Positions 8,094-17,491 of a stretch of DNA of 64,000 nucleotides are shown here, piece by piece; position 1 is the first letter of the stretch, and each line of letters begins with the position of its first letter. The notes below the pieces were generated by a model. That model was not told where the DNA came from. It saw only the letters and a program-made list of their open reading frames with translations, and made no database searches. The stretch comes from Methanotrichaceae archaeon (GTDB lineage: Archaea > Halobacteriota > Methanosarcinia > Methanotrichales > Methanotrichaceae). A program made the translations under genes and the position numbers. The stretch is taken from assembly GCA_013178225.1 (NCBI GenBank), contig JABLXE010000009.1, positions 62,001 to 126,000 on the forward strand, read 5' to 3'.

Positions 8094-9158
8094 ATGGCTT
8101 CACCTCAATGCATCATCAAGGAGACCGACCATTCTTCGGAGATATTCGGATTCGAGGAAATCCTCAATAGCATAGAGGCGGCTATCGAAGAGCCGGATTC
8201 GGATCGGAGATCCAATATCGCCATCATTGCCGAGCCCTTCTCGGGCAGAAGCGAGCTTTTCCATAAAATCTCTCTGATGTGCGGAGAACGGGAGACTAAG
8301 ATCCTTTTAAACCGGTTGGTGAACGACGAGAATTTTTGGAATGTTCTTGAAAAATCAGGAGATCTCGTGCTGGTAGATAACTGCCATCTTCTTTACTCTC
8401 AAAAAATTGGCGGATTTGAAAGACTTGATCGTTTCCTAAATGCCGCATCATCTGAAAAGCTGTTCATCACCACCTGGAACCAGTTCTCCTGGAACTATTT
8501 GCGCTTCGTGTTTCCGCTGGAAAGAGTTTTTCCGGTTCGAATCGAGCTTCCCAAGCTGGGCGCAGCCGAACTTGAGAAAATGATTATGGCCACTTGCGAG
8601 AGGGAGCTTACCTTTGATGAGGAAGTGGCACCAAAGAAAAAGGAATGGATGGAACTATCGGAATTCTCGGTTGACCTGGGGCTCTTCAAGAGGACATTGA
8701 AATTGCCGGTTCCCAGGATCGATTATTTCGGCCTAGAATCCCGGATTAAGGAAAAGGTCTGGCCATCGAAGCAAAAGACGGAAGAGGCCTCAGTAGAAGA
8801 CAAGGTATTCCAGCGTTTGAGAGACTACTCAGATGGAAATCCGGGCGTAGCCAAAGCGATCTGGAATAAGAATGTTCCCGAAGCCGAAGGCGTGATTAAG
8901 CCGGAGGTCATCATTAAGCCCCAGTACAAGATCGACCTGAGCTATGATCAGGCTTTTTTGCTGTATCTGCTCCTTTGTATGGAGACCGTAAGCATCGATG
9001 AGCTGAAGGATATAGTTGATTCCAGCTCAGATGTAAATCGATTTGTCCGCGAGCTGGAAAGAACCGATCTGATCTTGTTCGAGAACGGGCTCTTGAGCCT
9101 CATGCCTGAGGCGCTGCACAGCATAGAAAGCTATCTGAAAAGTGTGCGGTTGGTGTGA
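8094..9158 (+). CDS. AAA/STAND-like ATPase paired with MscS channel
   Basis: 354 residues. Residues 42-56 (NIAIIAEPFSGRSEL) resemble a P-loop in which the usual GK(S/T) reads GRS, so ATP binding may be altered or lost. LVLVDNCH near residue 98 looks like Walker B (hhhhD). LFITTWNQFSW resembles the sensor-1 strand. The C-terminal 80 residues look like a winged helix. The gene ends 3 bases before the mechanosensitive channel gene, so the two are probably cotranscribed and may work together at the membrane. The family is only recognised in general terms. Confidence 0.7.
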   Translation: MASPQCIIKETDHSSEIFGFEEILNSIEAAIEEPDSDRRSNIAIIAEPFSGRSELFHKISLMCGERETKILLNRLVNDENFWNVLEKSGDLVLVDNCHLLYSQKIGGFERLDRFLNAASSEKLFITTWNQFSWNYLRFVFPLERVFPVRIELPKLGAAELEKMIMATCERELTFDEEVAPKKKEWMELSEFSVDLGLFKRTLKLPVPRIDYFGLESRIKEKVWPSKQKTEEASVEDKVFQRLRDYSDGNPGVAKAIWNKNVPEAEGVIKPEVIIKPQYKIDLSYDQAFLLYLLLCMETVSIDELKDIVDSSSDVNRFVRELERTDLILFENGLLSLMPEALHSIESYLKSVRLV

Positions 9159-9161
9159 TAA

Positions 9162-9992
9162 ATGGCTGACGGAGATCTGGTTTCGGAGCTCGTCCAATCC
9201 ATAAATGCCTCTACCGTTTTAAGCTCGCTGGCACTGATCCTGCTGGCCTATGCTGCCAGCAGTATATCCACCTATGTACTGACCCGCCTCTCAGAATGGA
9301 GGCTCCTCAATGTTTTCGGGCTGAACAGAATTACCGTCAAGATGGTGATACCGCTCTTGAAGTTCGCCTTCTATTTCGGAGCAATCTATTACATTCTGGC
9401 GGAAATCTTTAACCTCGCTTCCGATCAGCTAATCCTCTTTTCCGGCCTGTTGGGTGCAGGTATCGGTTTCGGTTTAAAGGATCTGTTTGCAGATGTGGTG
9501 GGCGGTCTGCTGGTAATTCTGGAACGGCCCTATCAGATCGGCGACAAGATAACCATGGGCGGCTATTACGGAGAGATAAAAGATATCGGTCTTCGGTCCA
9601 CCAGGCTGGTGACTCCGGATGACACACTTGTCTCGGTTCCCAACAGCTCGGTTTTCCAAAATCCGGTGGCGAATGTCAACGCCGGAAACCTGGAGATGCT
9701 GGTGGTCATCGATCTGTTCATCGATCCGAGATGCGATGCTACCCTGGCTATGAATATTCTAAAAGAAGCGCTGGTAACTTCCAAGTATATCCGCCTGTCT
9801 GAAAAGCACCCCTATGTAATTCTGATGAAGGATTATCCCTTCTACAAGCGCGTCCGGGCCAAGGGGTACGTCAATGATTTGCGGTACGAGTTCCCCTTCG
9901 AAACCGATGTGACCAGGAGGGCCTGGAAGGAGTTCAGGCTTGCAGGCATCCGGCCTCCGAGGATGGGAGTAATTGAAGAGCAAAAACAATAA
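9162..9992 (+). CDS. mscS: MscS-family small-conductance mechanosensitive channel
   Basis: 276-residue membrane channel that opens under membrane tension and releases solutes in hypo-osmotic shock. Three predicted transmembrane helices: about residues 17-40, 58-85 and 90-125. The last contains the pore signature GAGIGFGLKDLFADVVGGLL followed by ERPYQIGDKI, which is diagnostic for MscS. The beta domain follows with STRLVTPDDTLVSVPNS. The C-terminal alpha/beta domain is present, so the gene looks intact. It is coupled to the upstream ATPase gene. Confidence 0.93.
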   Translation: MADGDLVSELVQSINASTVLSSLALILLAYAASSISTYVLTRLSEWRLLNVFGLNRITVKMVIPLLKFAFYFGAIYYILAEIFNLASDQLILFSGLLGAGIGFGLKDLFADVVGGLLVILERPYQIGDKITMGGYYGEIKDIGLRSTRLVTPDDTLVSVPNSSVFQNPVANVNAGNLEMLVVIDLFIDPRCDATLAMNILKEALVTSKYIRLSEKHPYVILMKDYPFYKRVRAKGYVNDLRYEFPFETDVTRRAWKEFRLAGIRPPRMGVIEEQKQ

Positions 9993-10096
9993 CCGTGGGC
10001 CAGAGAACTTGGACTGGATTCATGTTGGTGCACGAAGGCCACGATCGCTCCGACTTTCAGGTCCGCGGAGAAGTGAACTTCAGGCGCTAAAAAGGT

Positions 10097-10124
10097 GCCA
10101 CCACCTCATCGCCACCACCTCATC
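10097..10124. repeat. Tandem 14-base duplication at the 3' end of msrB
   Basis: GCCACCACCTCATC is present twice, head to tail. The second copy contains the msrB stop codon (TGA on the minus strand) and the first copy lies just after it. It looks like a recent slippage duplication; no function is proposed. Confidence 0.7.
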
Positions 10125-10581
10125 TCTTCACGAATCTCAGAGCAGCCGAGTTCAGGCAGTATCGTTTGTAGGTGGGAGCAGGACCGTCGTCGAAGACGTG
10201 GCCCAGGTGGGCATCGCAGCGAGCGCACAGCACCTCGGTCCTGATCATGAACAGGCTCCTGTCCTCCTGGAGTCGGACGTTGTGCTCGGAGACGGGCTGC
10301 CAGAAGCTGGGCCAGCCGGTTCCCGACTCGAACTTGGCAGATGAGTCGAAGAGGTCGGTTCCGCAGCAGACACAGACGTAAATCCCGTCTTCGTGAAAGT
10401 CGTGGTACTGGCCGGTGAAAGCCATCTCGGTCCCCTTCTTCCTGGCCACCCGGAACTGCTCGGGGCCGAGCATCTTTTGCCATTCCTCATCGCTCTTCAC
10501 CACCCTTTCCAGCATCTCCACCTTTCCGGTGCGGGCGACGTAGATGGGCACCCTCTGCCCTGGCTGAGGCTGATCGGTCAT
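10120..10581 (-). CDS. msrB: Peptide-methionine (R)-S-oxide reductase MsrB
   Basis: Repairs methionine-R-sulfoxide in proteins. Of 153 residues, the core has the structural zinc pairs CVCC near residue 70 and CARC near 118. GTGWPSFW, HLGHVFDDGP and the catalytic RYCLNSAALRF near the C-terminus are all family signatures. The Cys in RYCLNS is the nucleophile. An N-terminal extension of about 30 residues precedes the core. Convergent with mscS. Confidence 0.95.
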   Translation of the reverse strand: MTDQPQPGQRVPIYVARTGKVEMLERVVKSDEEWQKMLGPEQFRVARKKGTEMAFTGQYHDFHEDGIYVCVCCGTDLFDSSAKFESGTGWPSFWQPVSEHNVRLQEDRSLFMIRTEVLCARCDAHLGHVFDDGPAPTYKRYCLNSAALRFVKR

Positions 10582-10730
10582 ATCTCCTCCATCATCATCT
10601 GAAAATACTAACTAATTATGGATGTGCATATTATTTAAATCTGTTTTGCGTTTGAAGTCCTGATACGACCTCGATACGGCCGGCCAGAATATGACCTGCT
10701 AGAAGAATGAAAAAGCATTTCCGGCATCTG

Positions 10731-10740
10731 TTTATATATC
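10731..10740 (+). promoter_or_regulatory. TATA box for leaderless DUF3795 gene
   Basis: TTTATATATC, a near-consensus archaeal TATA box. Its centre is about 27 bases upstream of the ATG at 10762, so transcription would begin at that ATG. This spacing decides the start in favour of 10762 over an in-frame ATG 12 bases earlier. Confidence 0.6.
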
Positions 10741-10761
10741 TTTGGATTTATGGTTGGTCGC

Positions 10762-11041
10762 ATGAAGGTCGGAGTATGCGGCATTGCCTGCGAGCGCTGC
10801 CCCAGGATGACGAAAGGAACCCGTCCCAACGGAGAGGCGGGCTGCCTTCCCAGAACCAACCGGATGTGCGAAGTCGCCACCTGTGCCTACCAGAAAGGAG
10901 TCCGCCTGTGTTTCGAATGTCCTGAGTTCCCCTTGCCAGACCACCAGCAAGGGGCCCATCGCCTACGGCTACTGCCTCTACCTATCCGGAAAGGAGCTGC
11001 CTGAAGAGGAGTCGAACCCAGACGGAATGAAACCGGAATGA
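10762..11041 (+). pseudogene. DUF3795-type Cys-rich protein with a single-base frameshift
   Basis: The first frame reads MKVGVCGIACERCPRMTKG then GEAGC, CEVATCAYQKGVRLCFECPEFP, a Cys-rich pattern typical of DUF3795 (probable metal binding). At 10928-10933 a run of four C shifts the frame. Removing one C restores CQTTSKGPIAYGYCLYLSGK and a normal stop at 11039-11041, 8 bases before the next gene. Restored length is about 92 residues. Either an assembly error or a recently broken gene. Confidence 0.75.
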
Positions 11042-11048
11042 AATCGGC

Positions 11049-11954
11049 ATGAAATTTAAGCTGGCTCCGCTGCCCCCCTTCGATTTCGATCTCAGTGCAG
11101 GCATCTTCTCCTCCGGACATTCTCTGGTGCAGAGCTACGAATCGGGAACCTTCTGGCGGGTCGTCAGGCTGAGCGACGGGCCTGCTCTGCTGTCTGTCGC
11201 CTCGCTGGGGAGCGCTGATGAACCGCTCATGTCGATTGAGGTCGAGTGCGACGGCCCGATCCCTCAAAGGGGCAAGAAGGAAGCTCAAAGGATAGCGGTC
11301 CGGCTTTTCAACCTGGATCTGGACCTCTTGCCATTCTATCGTTTTATAGAGGGCGACCCGGTAATGGCCCGCCTGACCAGGCTCCTGAGAGGTCTCAAGA
11401 GCCCCTGCACGGAAACTGTCTTCGAAGCCCTGATCGAGTCCATCATCGAGCAGCAGATCTCCCTCTCGGCTGCCTGGAGCCTTCAGAGGAGGGTCATCCT
11501 GGCCTTCGGCGATATCCTGCAACTGAAGGACAGGAGCTATTATGCCTTTCCGAGGGCTGAACGGCTGGCTGCGTCGGGATTGGAGCAGCTCAGGGACTGC
11601 GGTCTCAGCTGGAGAAAGGCGGAATACGTGCGGGACGTGTCCCGGTTGGTGGCCGGGGGCCTGGACCTGGAAGCCCTCAAAGGCCAGGAAGAATCCCAGA
11701 TAGTCGGGGAGCTGAGCCGCTTGAGGGGTGTAGGCCGCTGGACGGCGGAGATGACCATGATCAGAGGCATGCAGAAGCTGGACGCCTTTCCCGCGGACGA
11801 CCTGGGTCTGCGGAGAGCAGTTTCGCATTACTACCACCAGGATCGAAAGATCAGCCCGGAAGAGGCTCTGGAGGCGGCATCGGCCTGGAAAGGATGGAGG
11901 GGCCTGGCCGGATTCTATCTCATAAGGGCGGATATGATCGGCCTTCCTCCCTGA
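11049..11954 (+). CDS. DNA-3-methyladenine glycosylase, AlkA/HhH-GPD family
   Basis: Base-excision repair glycosylase of 301 residues. The N-terminal 110 residues resemble the AlkA/OGG beta domain. The catalytic part has ETVFEALIESIIEQQIS near residue 120, then the helix-hairpin-helix LRGVGRWTAEMTM near 222 and the GPD-region Asp in FPADDLGLRRAV near 253, which is the catalytic aspartate. No Fe-S cluster Cys motif is present, so it is not an EndoIII/MutY type. The substrate (3-methyladenine or 8-oxoguanine) cannot be decided from sequence alone; AlkA is favoured. Confidence 0.88.
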   Translation: MKFKLAPLPPFDFDLSAGIFSSGHSLVQSYESGTFWRVVRLSDGPALLSVASLGSADEPLMSIEVECDGPIPQRGKKEAQRIAVRLFNLDLDLLPFYRFIEGDPVMARLTRLLRGLKSPCTETVFEALIESIIEQQISLSAAWSLQRRVILAFGDILQLKDRSYYAFPRAERLAASGLEQLRDCGLSWRKAEYVRDVSRLVAGGLDLEALKGQEESQIVGELSRLRGVGRWTAEMTMIRGMQKLDAFPADDLGLRRAVSHYYHQDRKISPEEALEAASAWKGWRGLAGFYLIRADMIGLPP

Positions 11955-11963
11955 AAGGCGCGG

Positions 11964-14465
11964 TCATAGCTCGTCCTTAATACCCTTCAGGAAGTGGCCG
12001 GCGGTAATTCCCCCCAGAGACCGGGCTTTAGCCTCCTTTTTCAGGGACTGCAGACCTTCGCCCAATCCCGGACCGCCTTCTATCGTCATGCGAATGGCCC
12101 GCTGGTAGATCTCGGTCATCTCGTGGGCATAGCTTTCCGTCCTGCCCCTGGCATCGATGGCTATTCCGTCCAGGCCCAGGCCGAACAGCTGGGGCATGAA
12201 GTCCAGGAGACAGGTCTCCACAGAGTTGTAGATGTGGGTTCGGCCGTCGTCGTCCAGCCGGGCCGGGAATATCCTCTTGAAGTCCTGCAGGCCCCAGAAA
12301 CGGCTGGGGTCAGCCTTCAGTCCGGGGAGGCGGTCTTCAGCCACGGAGACCTCGCAATTGCCCTGCACTATCAGCTCCAGATGAGGCGCTCCTTTTAATC
12401 GCGCCCGGCCTGTCAGCTCCGAGATCTGCGCCTGGGACAGCTCCGGAGAGAGGGTCAGCATCCTAAAGGGGGGGAAGAGCGCCCTCACGGTCAGATGGTT
12501 GCACACGTTCAGGCCCGCTCCGCCATAAAGCCTGATATCGGGCCGCCCTGCCAGCGCCGCTTCGGCCGCACCCGTTCCTTCCACCATCACCGCATCCACT
12601 TCCGCCAGCAGAGGACGGGCCCAATCGATGAAGCCGTCCTTGGTAATGCGGGGCCATTTCCAGACCAGCTCGGCTTCGGCCTGCCGGCACAGAGATGCGG
12701 CATCCTGCAGCATCTGCCGCGTTTTAGGAGTGCGGTCCCGTCCCTCTGTGCCTGCCAGGGGCTCGAAGTATATTCGCCGGCATCCGCCCTGCAGCGCTCC
12801 TTTCAGCTCCGGCAGGCTCTCGACGTAGACGGCCAGAGACGGCGCCCGGCTGGACCGCGGCAGCGTGGCGGAAAGGTCCAGGCGGGAGAGCCTCTCTTCG
12901 GCCTCTTTTATGATTTGCGAATCGGGCGAATAAGCCTCCAACACCGCTCTTTCTGCCTGTGCCAGGAGATCGCGCCGGAGCCCGTTCAGGGCGCTGAGAG
13001 GAGCAAACAGGCCTCCTGGATAGTCCATCTCCAGGTTCCGGACTGAGAAGGGGGTCCCTCCACTGCGGCGCAGCTGGGTCTCGATCTGGCTTTTGGTCAG
13101 AGGCTGGCTCTGCGCCTTCTCCATCTGAAAATCCGCTTTCACCATGATCCTGAGTTTCTTAGGCCTCTCCAGGAGTGCCTCTACCAGCGGCCTTCCACCT
13201 TCCCAGGTCACCCGCAGGTCGAGCGGAATCTGCCTTGAGGCGGCCATGATCTTCTTCGCCTTGCGCGATAGTGCGGTGCTGCCGGTGAGAAAGACTTTTG
13301 CTCCGGGCCGGACCCGCTCGGGAGTCTTTATCCGCAGCAGACCGTCCTGAAGGTGCGGCCGGACCGCCAGCAGGCCCAGCTCGCCTCCGGGGTAAATGAT
13401 GACCAGGCCGTCTCCCTCCTGGGGAAGAATGCCTCCGGAGGGCTTCACCGCCGCCTCGGCCGTTCCGGCGTTGTACGAGGTCACGGTTCCTATCAGCAGT
13501 CCGCGGTTATCGGACATCTCCCGGCCCATGACATCCTTTGCCGAGAGCAGGTGCCCTTCGGTAAATTCGCGGTTAAACGCCAGAGCAAGATCTCTCCCGT
13601 CCTCTGGGGAGGGCTTCCATTTGCCGTGTGCTATTCCGTCCAGTGCCCGGCGGTAGACATCGGTCACAATGGCCACATACTCCGCCGACTTCATGCGGCC
13701 CTCGATCTTGAGCGACTGCACCGGAGAGCGGACGATCCTGTCCAGATGGCGGTAGACAGAGAGGTCGCGGGTGGAGAGCAGGTATTTCTCCTTTAGGGGA
13801 AGGGCTGAGAGGCCGGAAGGCCTACCGTATCGATCCTTTTCTCCTTGCAGCAGCACATAGGGCTTCCTGCAGGGCTGGGCGCACATCCCCCGGTTTCCGC
13901 TGCGCCCGCCTATGGCCGAGGATAGCAGGCACTGTCCGGAATAGCAGTAGCACAGTGCACCGTGAACGAAAACCTCCAGCCCGATGTTCAGGCCTCTGGC
14001 CATGGCCTCGATCTCATCTATGGAGACCTCCCGGGAAAGAACGGCTCGCTTGAACCCTTTTCCTGCTGCAAAGGCCAGGCCTTCCCTGTTGTGAACGGTC
14101 ATCTGGGTGGAGGCGTGAAGCTCCAGGCCGGGTGCAATCTCTCTGGCCAGGGCTGCGACACCCAGGTCCTGCACCAGCACAGCGTCGACTCCCGTCTCGT
14201 AGAGCTGGAGCAGGTATCTCGCCACCTCGGGAAGCTCCTGGTCTCTCACCAGTATGTTCACGGTCACATAAACTCTGACTCCGCGCAGGTGGGCGTATTT
14301 TACGGCCTCTTCCAGCTGGGATGAATCGAAGTTGGCTGCAAATTTCCGGGCTCCGAACTTCTTGCCGCTGAGGTAAACAGCATCTGCACCTGCAGCCACC
14401 GCCGCTCTCAGGGCCTCGGGCGATCCCGCCGGGGCCAGCAGCTCGGGAATTCGTCTCAAAACCAT
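11964..14465 (-). CDS. Peptidase U32 family protein with C-terminal extension
   Basis: 833 residues. Residues 1-280 form the U32 domain: ELLAPAGSPEALRAAVAAGADAVYL, FGARKFAANF, HASTQMTVHN, and the Cys cluster CYCYSGQC...GNRGMCAQPCRKPY near 172-200. Bacterial relatives (RlhA, TrhP) act in RNA hydroxylation rather than proteolysis, and the four-Cys pattern suits a metal or Fe-S site. The middle has the DUF3656-like segment. The C-terminal half resembles a second, weaker barrel with ...YNSVETCLLDFMPQLFGLGLDGIAIDARG. The exact role in archaea is not known. Confidence 0.85.
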   Translation of the reverse strand: MVLRRIPELLAPAGSPEALRAAVAAGADAVYLSGKKFGARKFAANFDSSQLEEAVKYAHLRGVRVYVTVNILVRDQELPEVARYLLQLYETGVDAVLVQDLGVAALAREIAPGLELHASTQMTVHNREGLAFAAGKGFKRAVLSREVSIDEIEAMARGLNIGLEVFVHGALCYCYSGQCLLSSAIGGRSGNRGMCAQPCRKPYVLLQGEKDRYGRPSGLSALPLKEKYLLSTRDLSVYRHLDRIVRSPVQSLKIEGRMKSAEYVAIVTDVYRRALDGIAHGKWKPSPEDGRDLALAFNREFTEGHLLSAKDVMGREMSDNRGLLIGTVTSYNAGTAEAAVKPSGGILPQEGDGLVIIYPGGELGLLAVRPHLQDGLLRIKTPERVRPGAKVFLTGSTALSRKAKKIMAASRQIPLDLRVTWEGGRPLVEALLERPKKLRIMVKADFQMEKAQSQPLTKSQIETQLRRSGGTPFSVRNLEMDYPGGLFAPLSALNGLRRDLLAQAERAVLEAYSPDSQIIKEAEERLSRLDLSATLPRSSRAPSLAVYVESLPELKGALQGGCRRIYFEPLAGTEGRDRTPKTRQMLQDAASLCRQAEAELVWKWPRITKDGFIDWARPLLAEVDAVMVEGTGAAEAALAGRPDIRLYGGAGLNVCNHLTVRALFPPFRMLTLSPELSQAQISELTGRARLKGAPHLELIVQGNCEVSVAEDRLPGLKADPSRFWGLQDFKRIFPARLDDDGRTHIYNSVETCLLDFMPQLFGLGLDGIAIDARGRTESYAHEMTEIYQRAIRMTIEGGPGLGEGLQSLKKEAKARSLGGITAGHFLKGIKDEL

Positions 14466-14590
14466 CTCTCTTCTCTGCCAAGGCCCGCCCCGGATATCAT
14501 CTTTGTCATGGATCGATTGCGTACGCGGATTCGGATATTCGAGGCTACAAACCTACATAGGTCTTTTATTGGAGAAGATTGTAATCATAT

Positions 14591-15616
14591 ATGGTGAAAA
14601 TGATGAAATTCTCTGCCTTAATTTTGCTTATTCCGGCTCTGGTCCTGCTCTCTTCCGCAGGTCTGGGGCTTGAGACCTTTTCAGGGGAGATCGTCTCCAT
14701 AGATTCTCCCGTTGATGATGATGTGTTTGCCGCTGGCAATATCGTCAATATCAACGCCCCGGTGGACTCAGCGGTGGTTGCCGGCGGAACCGTAAACGTC
14801 AACGCTCCCATCAAGGGCGACCTCCTGGCTGCCGGCGGCCAGGTCTATGTCAACGCCGATATTGGCGGAAAGGTGATGGCTGCAGGTGGAACAGTGAACC
14901 AGGGGGGCAGTGTAGGGACCAATCTGGTGGCCGCAGGAGGCCAGGTCAATATTCTCCGCGGCAGTGAGATCGCACGCGATGCCCTGATCGCTGGGGGGAA
15001 TGTGGTCAACGCCGGTCAGATCAACGGCACGCTGACCGTTAGCGCGAACAGCCTGCAGAACCGCGGAAATGCCTCCCAGGTAGACTTCTATCAGACCGAG
15101 AGGCACGAGAGAGAGCGCCCCTCTGAGCCTCTTGACAGGATCAACCTCTTCGCCGGGCTGATGATCATAGGCTACTTCATTCTGGGCCTGATCCTGGTTC
15201 GCATCCTGCCGGGAATTTTCACCGCCGTAGACGGTGAGATAATGGCCTCTCCGGTGGTGAGGACCATCGTCGGTTTCGTAGCCCTGATTGCCGCTTTCAT
15301 CGCCATCCTGCTGGTAGCGGTAACCGTGGTCGGCCTCCCCATCGCCGGGCTTTCTCTCCTGCTGGTGATGCTGGCCATGATGCTCTCCGGAACCTTCGTC
15401 TCCTTCTCTCTAGGACGGTGGATCGGCAGGGCGGTTAAGATCAGCCAGAACAACCTGGCCTTCTTCACCATCGGCTTCGTGATACTGAACATCCTGTTCC
15501 TGGTGCCTTACCTTGGTGCGCTGGTGAGCTTCATCTCCATATCCCTGGGCTTTGGAGGAATCATTTATGCGGCTCACCAGGCCATGTCCGGCAAAGAAGA
15601 AGCTCCTGCTGCCTGA
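14591..15616 (+). CDS. Secreted bactofilin-like beta-helix protein with membrane domain
   Basis: 341 residues. Signal peptide about 1-26. Residues 30-165 are built of short repeats such as VFAAGNIVNINAPV, AVVAGGTVNVNAPI and LLAAGGQVYVNADI with period about 18-20, a right-handed beta-helix like polymer-forming bactofilins. Then three or four hydrophobic helices span about 180-330. The repeat domain probably faces outside and the helices anchor it. Function unknown; a cell envelope role is inferred. Confidence 0.8.
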   Translation: MVKMMKFSALILLIPALVLLSSAGLGLETFSGEIVSIDSPVDDDVFAAGNIVNINAPVDSAVVAGGTVNVNAPIKGDLLAAGGQVYVNADIGGKVMAAGGTVNQGGSVGTNLVAAGGQVNILRGSEIARDALIAGGNVVNAGQINGTLTVSANSLQNRGNASQVDFYQTERHERERPSEPLDRINLFAGLMIIGYFILGLILVRILPGIFTAVDGEIMASPVVRTIVGFVALIAAFIAILLVAVTVVGLPIAGLSLLLVMLAMMLSGTFVSFSLGRWIGRAVKISQNNLAFFTIGFVILNILFLVPYLGALVSFISISLGFGGIIYAAHQAMSGKEEAPAA

Positions 15617-15717
15617 AGTCGATTTGGAGGCCCGGTTTTCTCCTCGGGCTTCCGCAAACGTTTTTTCCTTTGGCTGCCAACATTAGAGGACCGGTAGAGG
15701 ATGTGGTTGGTGAAGCC

Positions 15718-16503
15718 TTGAAGTTAATCGTATTCTACAGCGGCGAGTTTGGAGAGCGTGTGGTTGGAAACCTGGTCAACTACTCCGGGTTCTGCATATC
15801 CTGTGGTGAGGCCTGCACCGAGTGCCGGACAGTAGCGCCGAATCTCTCCCCCGACATCGTGGCCTTGATGGAGATGCCGGACCCTGCGTCTTTAGGCGAC
15901 TTCATCGATGACCCGGATCCCCTCCTTCCCAAGGACATTCCCCAGGCGGACATAGCGCTGGTAATCAATGTCCATCCCGACCTGCTCTTCGGGCTTCTTC
16001 CCCGGCTCAAGGAGGCCGGGATAAAGGGCGTGGTGGGCGGCTCGGAGTCTCCGAGCCAGCTTCCGCTGGGCCAGAGACGGCAGCTGGAGGAGGAGGCCGC
16101 TTCTTTGGGGATGGAGGCTGCATTTGCCAAGCCCTTCTGCGCTCTGGCACCCGATCCGAAAAAGCCGGTAATAGCCGCCTTCCTGAAGGAGTCGAAGATC
16201 GGCGATCCGGTGATTGAGTTCACGGTGCAGAAGAGCCGGGAGGGAAAAGACGTGATCACAGCCGCCAACGTGGTCCGGAGCGCGCCCTGCGGGTCCACCT
16301 GGTACGTGGCCAAGAGAATGCTGGGGCTGGAGACCGACCAGCCGGACCTGCGGGAGAGGATCTCAGAGGCCCACCACGCCTATCCCTGCACGGGGTCCAT
16401 GGAACGCGATTCTGAGCTGGGCGACACGGTGCTGCACAAAGCGGGCTACATCATCCGCGATGCGGTGGAGGGTGCCCTAAAGAAGCCCAGGCGGATGGAC
16501 TGA
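15718..16503 (+). CDS. DUF166 family protein
   Basis: About 261 residues, of the archaeal DUF166 family of unknown function. N-terminal signature LKLIVFYSGEFGERVVGNLVNYSGFC, then a Cys group C-x2-C-x3-C-x2-C (FCISCGEACTECR) and, near the end, APCGSTWYVAKRM and HHAYPCTGSM. Several Cys suggest metal or Fe-S binding. The frame is open from TTG 15670, but TTG at 15718 with GGTGA a few bases before it gives the N-terminus expected of the family. I chose that start. Confidence 0.78.
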   Translation: MKLIVFYSGEFGERVVGNLVNYSGFCISCGEACTECRTVAPNLSPDIVALMEMPDPASLGDFIDDPDPLLPKDIPQADIALVINVHPDLLFGLLPRLKEAGIKGVVGGSESPSQLPLGQRRQLEEEAASLGMEAAFAKPFCALAPDPKKPVIAAFLKESKIGDPVIEFTVQKSREGKDVITAANVVRSAPCGSTWYVAKRMLGLETDQPDLRERISEAHHAYPCTGSMERDSELGDTVLHKAGYIIRDAVEGALKKPRRMD

Positions 16504-16520
16504 TCATTTTTTAAAGTTTT

Positions 16521-17285
16521 TCAAGGCAGTTCGTCCTTCTCTTCTTTTAGCGGAGCCGCTGCGGAATCGCCCTTCCCGCCGTCTATCTTCCAGCGCAGGC
16601 TCTTGATGATTCCCAGAAGCGTCCTGGCCTCCCGCTCGGTCAGCTCGGCCCGGCCCAGGATGCGGCGGAGCATCAGCAGGCTGTACTCCACCTTGTGCTC
16701 GGGATATCCGGCCTCGCAGAATAGATCCCGGCCACGGTCCTGCAACAGCCTGAGGCTCAGCGGGCTGGCCATATCCCTATCTCCATCTCCATCTTCGATC
16801 CGGGACAGCTCGTAGAGCAGCACTGTGGCGGCGTGGGACAGGTTCATGATGGGGTAGTCAGGGCTGGTGGGAATGGACACCACCATGTCGCACTCCGCCA
16901 ACTCCTCGTTGGTGAGGCCGATGTCTTCTCTTCCCAGCAGCAGGGCCACGGTCCCATCTTTTCCCTTCAGCTTCTCCGCCAGCTGGGCTGGCGTGAGGCA
17001 GGGAACACGCAGGTGAAGCCGCAGGTGTCTCTGTTCGTTGCCCATGCGCTTTCCGGTGGTGCCCACGGTCAAGTTGGCCCCATCGAGAGCCTCTTCCAGG
17101 CTTCCGGCTGTCCGGGCGCTCTCCAGCAGGTCTCTGGCGTGTGAGGCCATGGCCCGGCCGAAGTCGTCGATCTGGCAGGGCCGAACCAGCACCAGCTCGG
17201 AGAAGCCGAAGTTCTTCATGGCCCGGGCCACAGATCCCACGTTTCCATCGTAAAGGGGCTCCAACAGGACCACGCGCAAATCCAT
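16521..17285 (-). CDS. trmJ: tRNA/rRNA methyltransferase, TrmJ-type SPOUT
   Basis: SPOUT-class methyltransferase that 2'-O-methylates tRNA, probably at position 32. The 254-residue length matches TrmJ. Motifs: VLLEPLYDGNVGSVARAMKNFGF (motif 1), LLLGREDIGLTNEEL (motif 2, SAM knot) near residue 113, and IPTSPDYPIMNLSHAATVLLYEL (motif 3) near 138. The C-terminal 80 residues are the helical dimer/RNA extension of TrmJ. Confidence 0.9.
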   Translation of the reverse strand: MDLRVVLLEPLYDGNVGSVARAMKNFGFSELVLVRPCQIDDFGRAMASHARDLLESARTAGSLEEALDGANLTVGTTGKRMGNEQRHLRLHLRVPCLTPAQLAEKLKGKDGTVALLLGREDIGLTNEELAECDMVVSIPTSPDYPIMNLSHAATVLLYELSRIEDGDGDRDMASPLSLRLLQDRGRDLFCEAGYPEHKVEYSLLMLRRILGRAELTEREARTLLGIIKSLRWKIDGGKGDSAAAPLKEEKDELP

Positions 17286-17491
17286 TTTTGAGTTTCTCCC
17301 CTAGGTTCAGGTCATTCAATCGACGCTAATGCCCGAGCGATAAAATACATTTGGATTATGATTGCAGGCCTTGTCATCGGAAATAAAGTCAAATGATTTT
17401 CCTCTTAAAAGTTCCCCCTGCCAGCAAAAAGCAAATAAAAAAATGATTGGGATGTTCCAAGAATCTGGAATTGGGATCGATTCTAATGCGC

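Noticed and set aside
14014-14481. 155-codon frame overlapping the U32 gene start
   Set aside because: Out-of-frame shadow of the U32 gene, rich in Arg and Gly without motifs.
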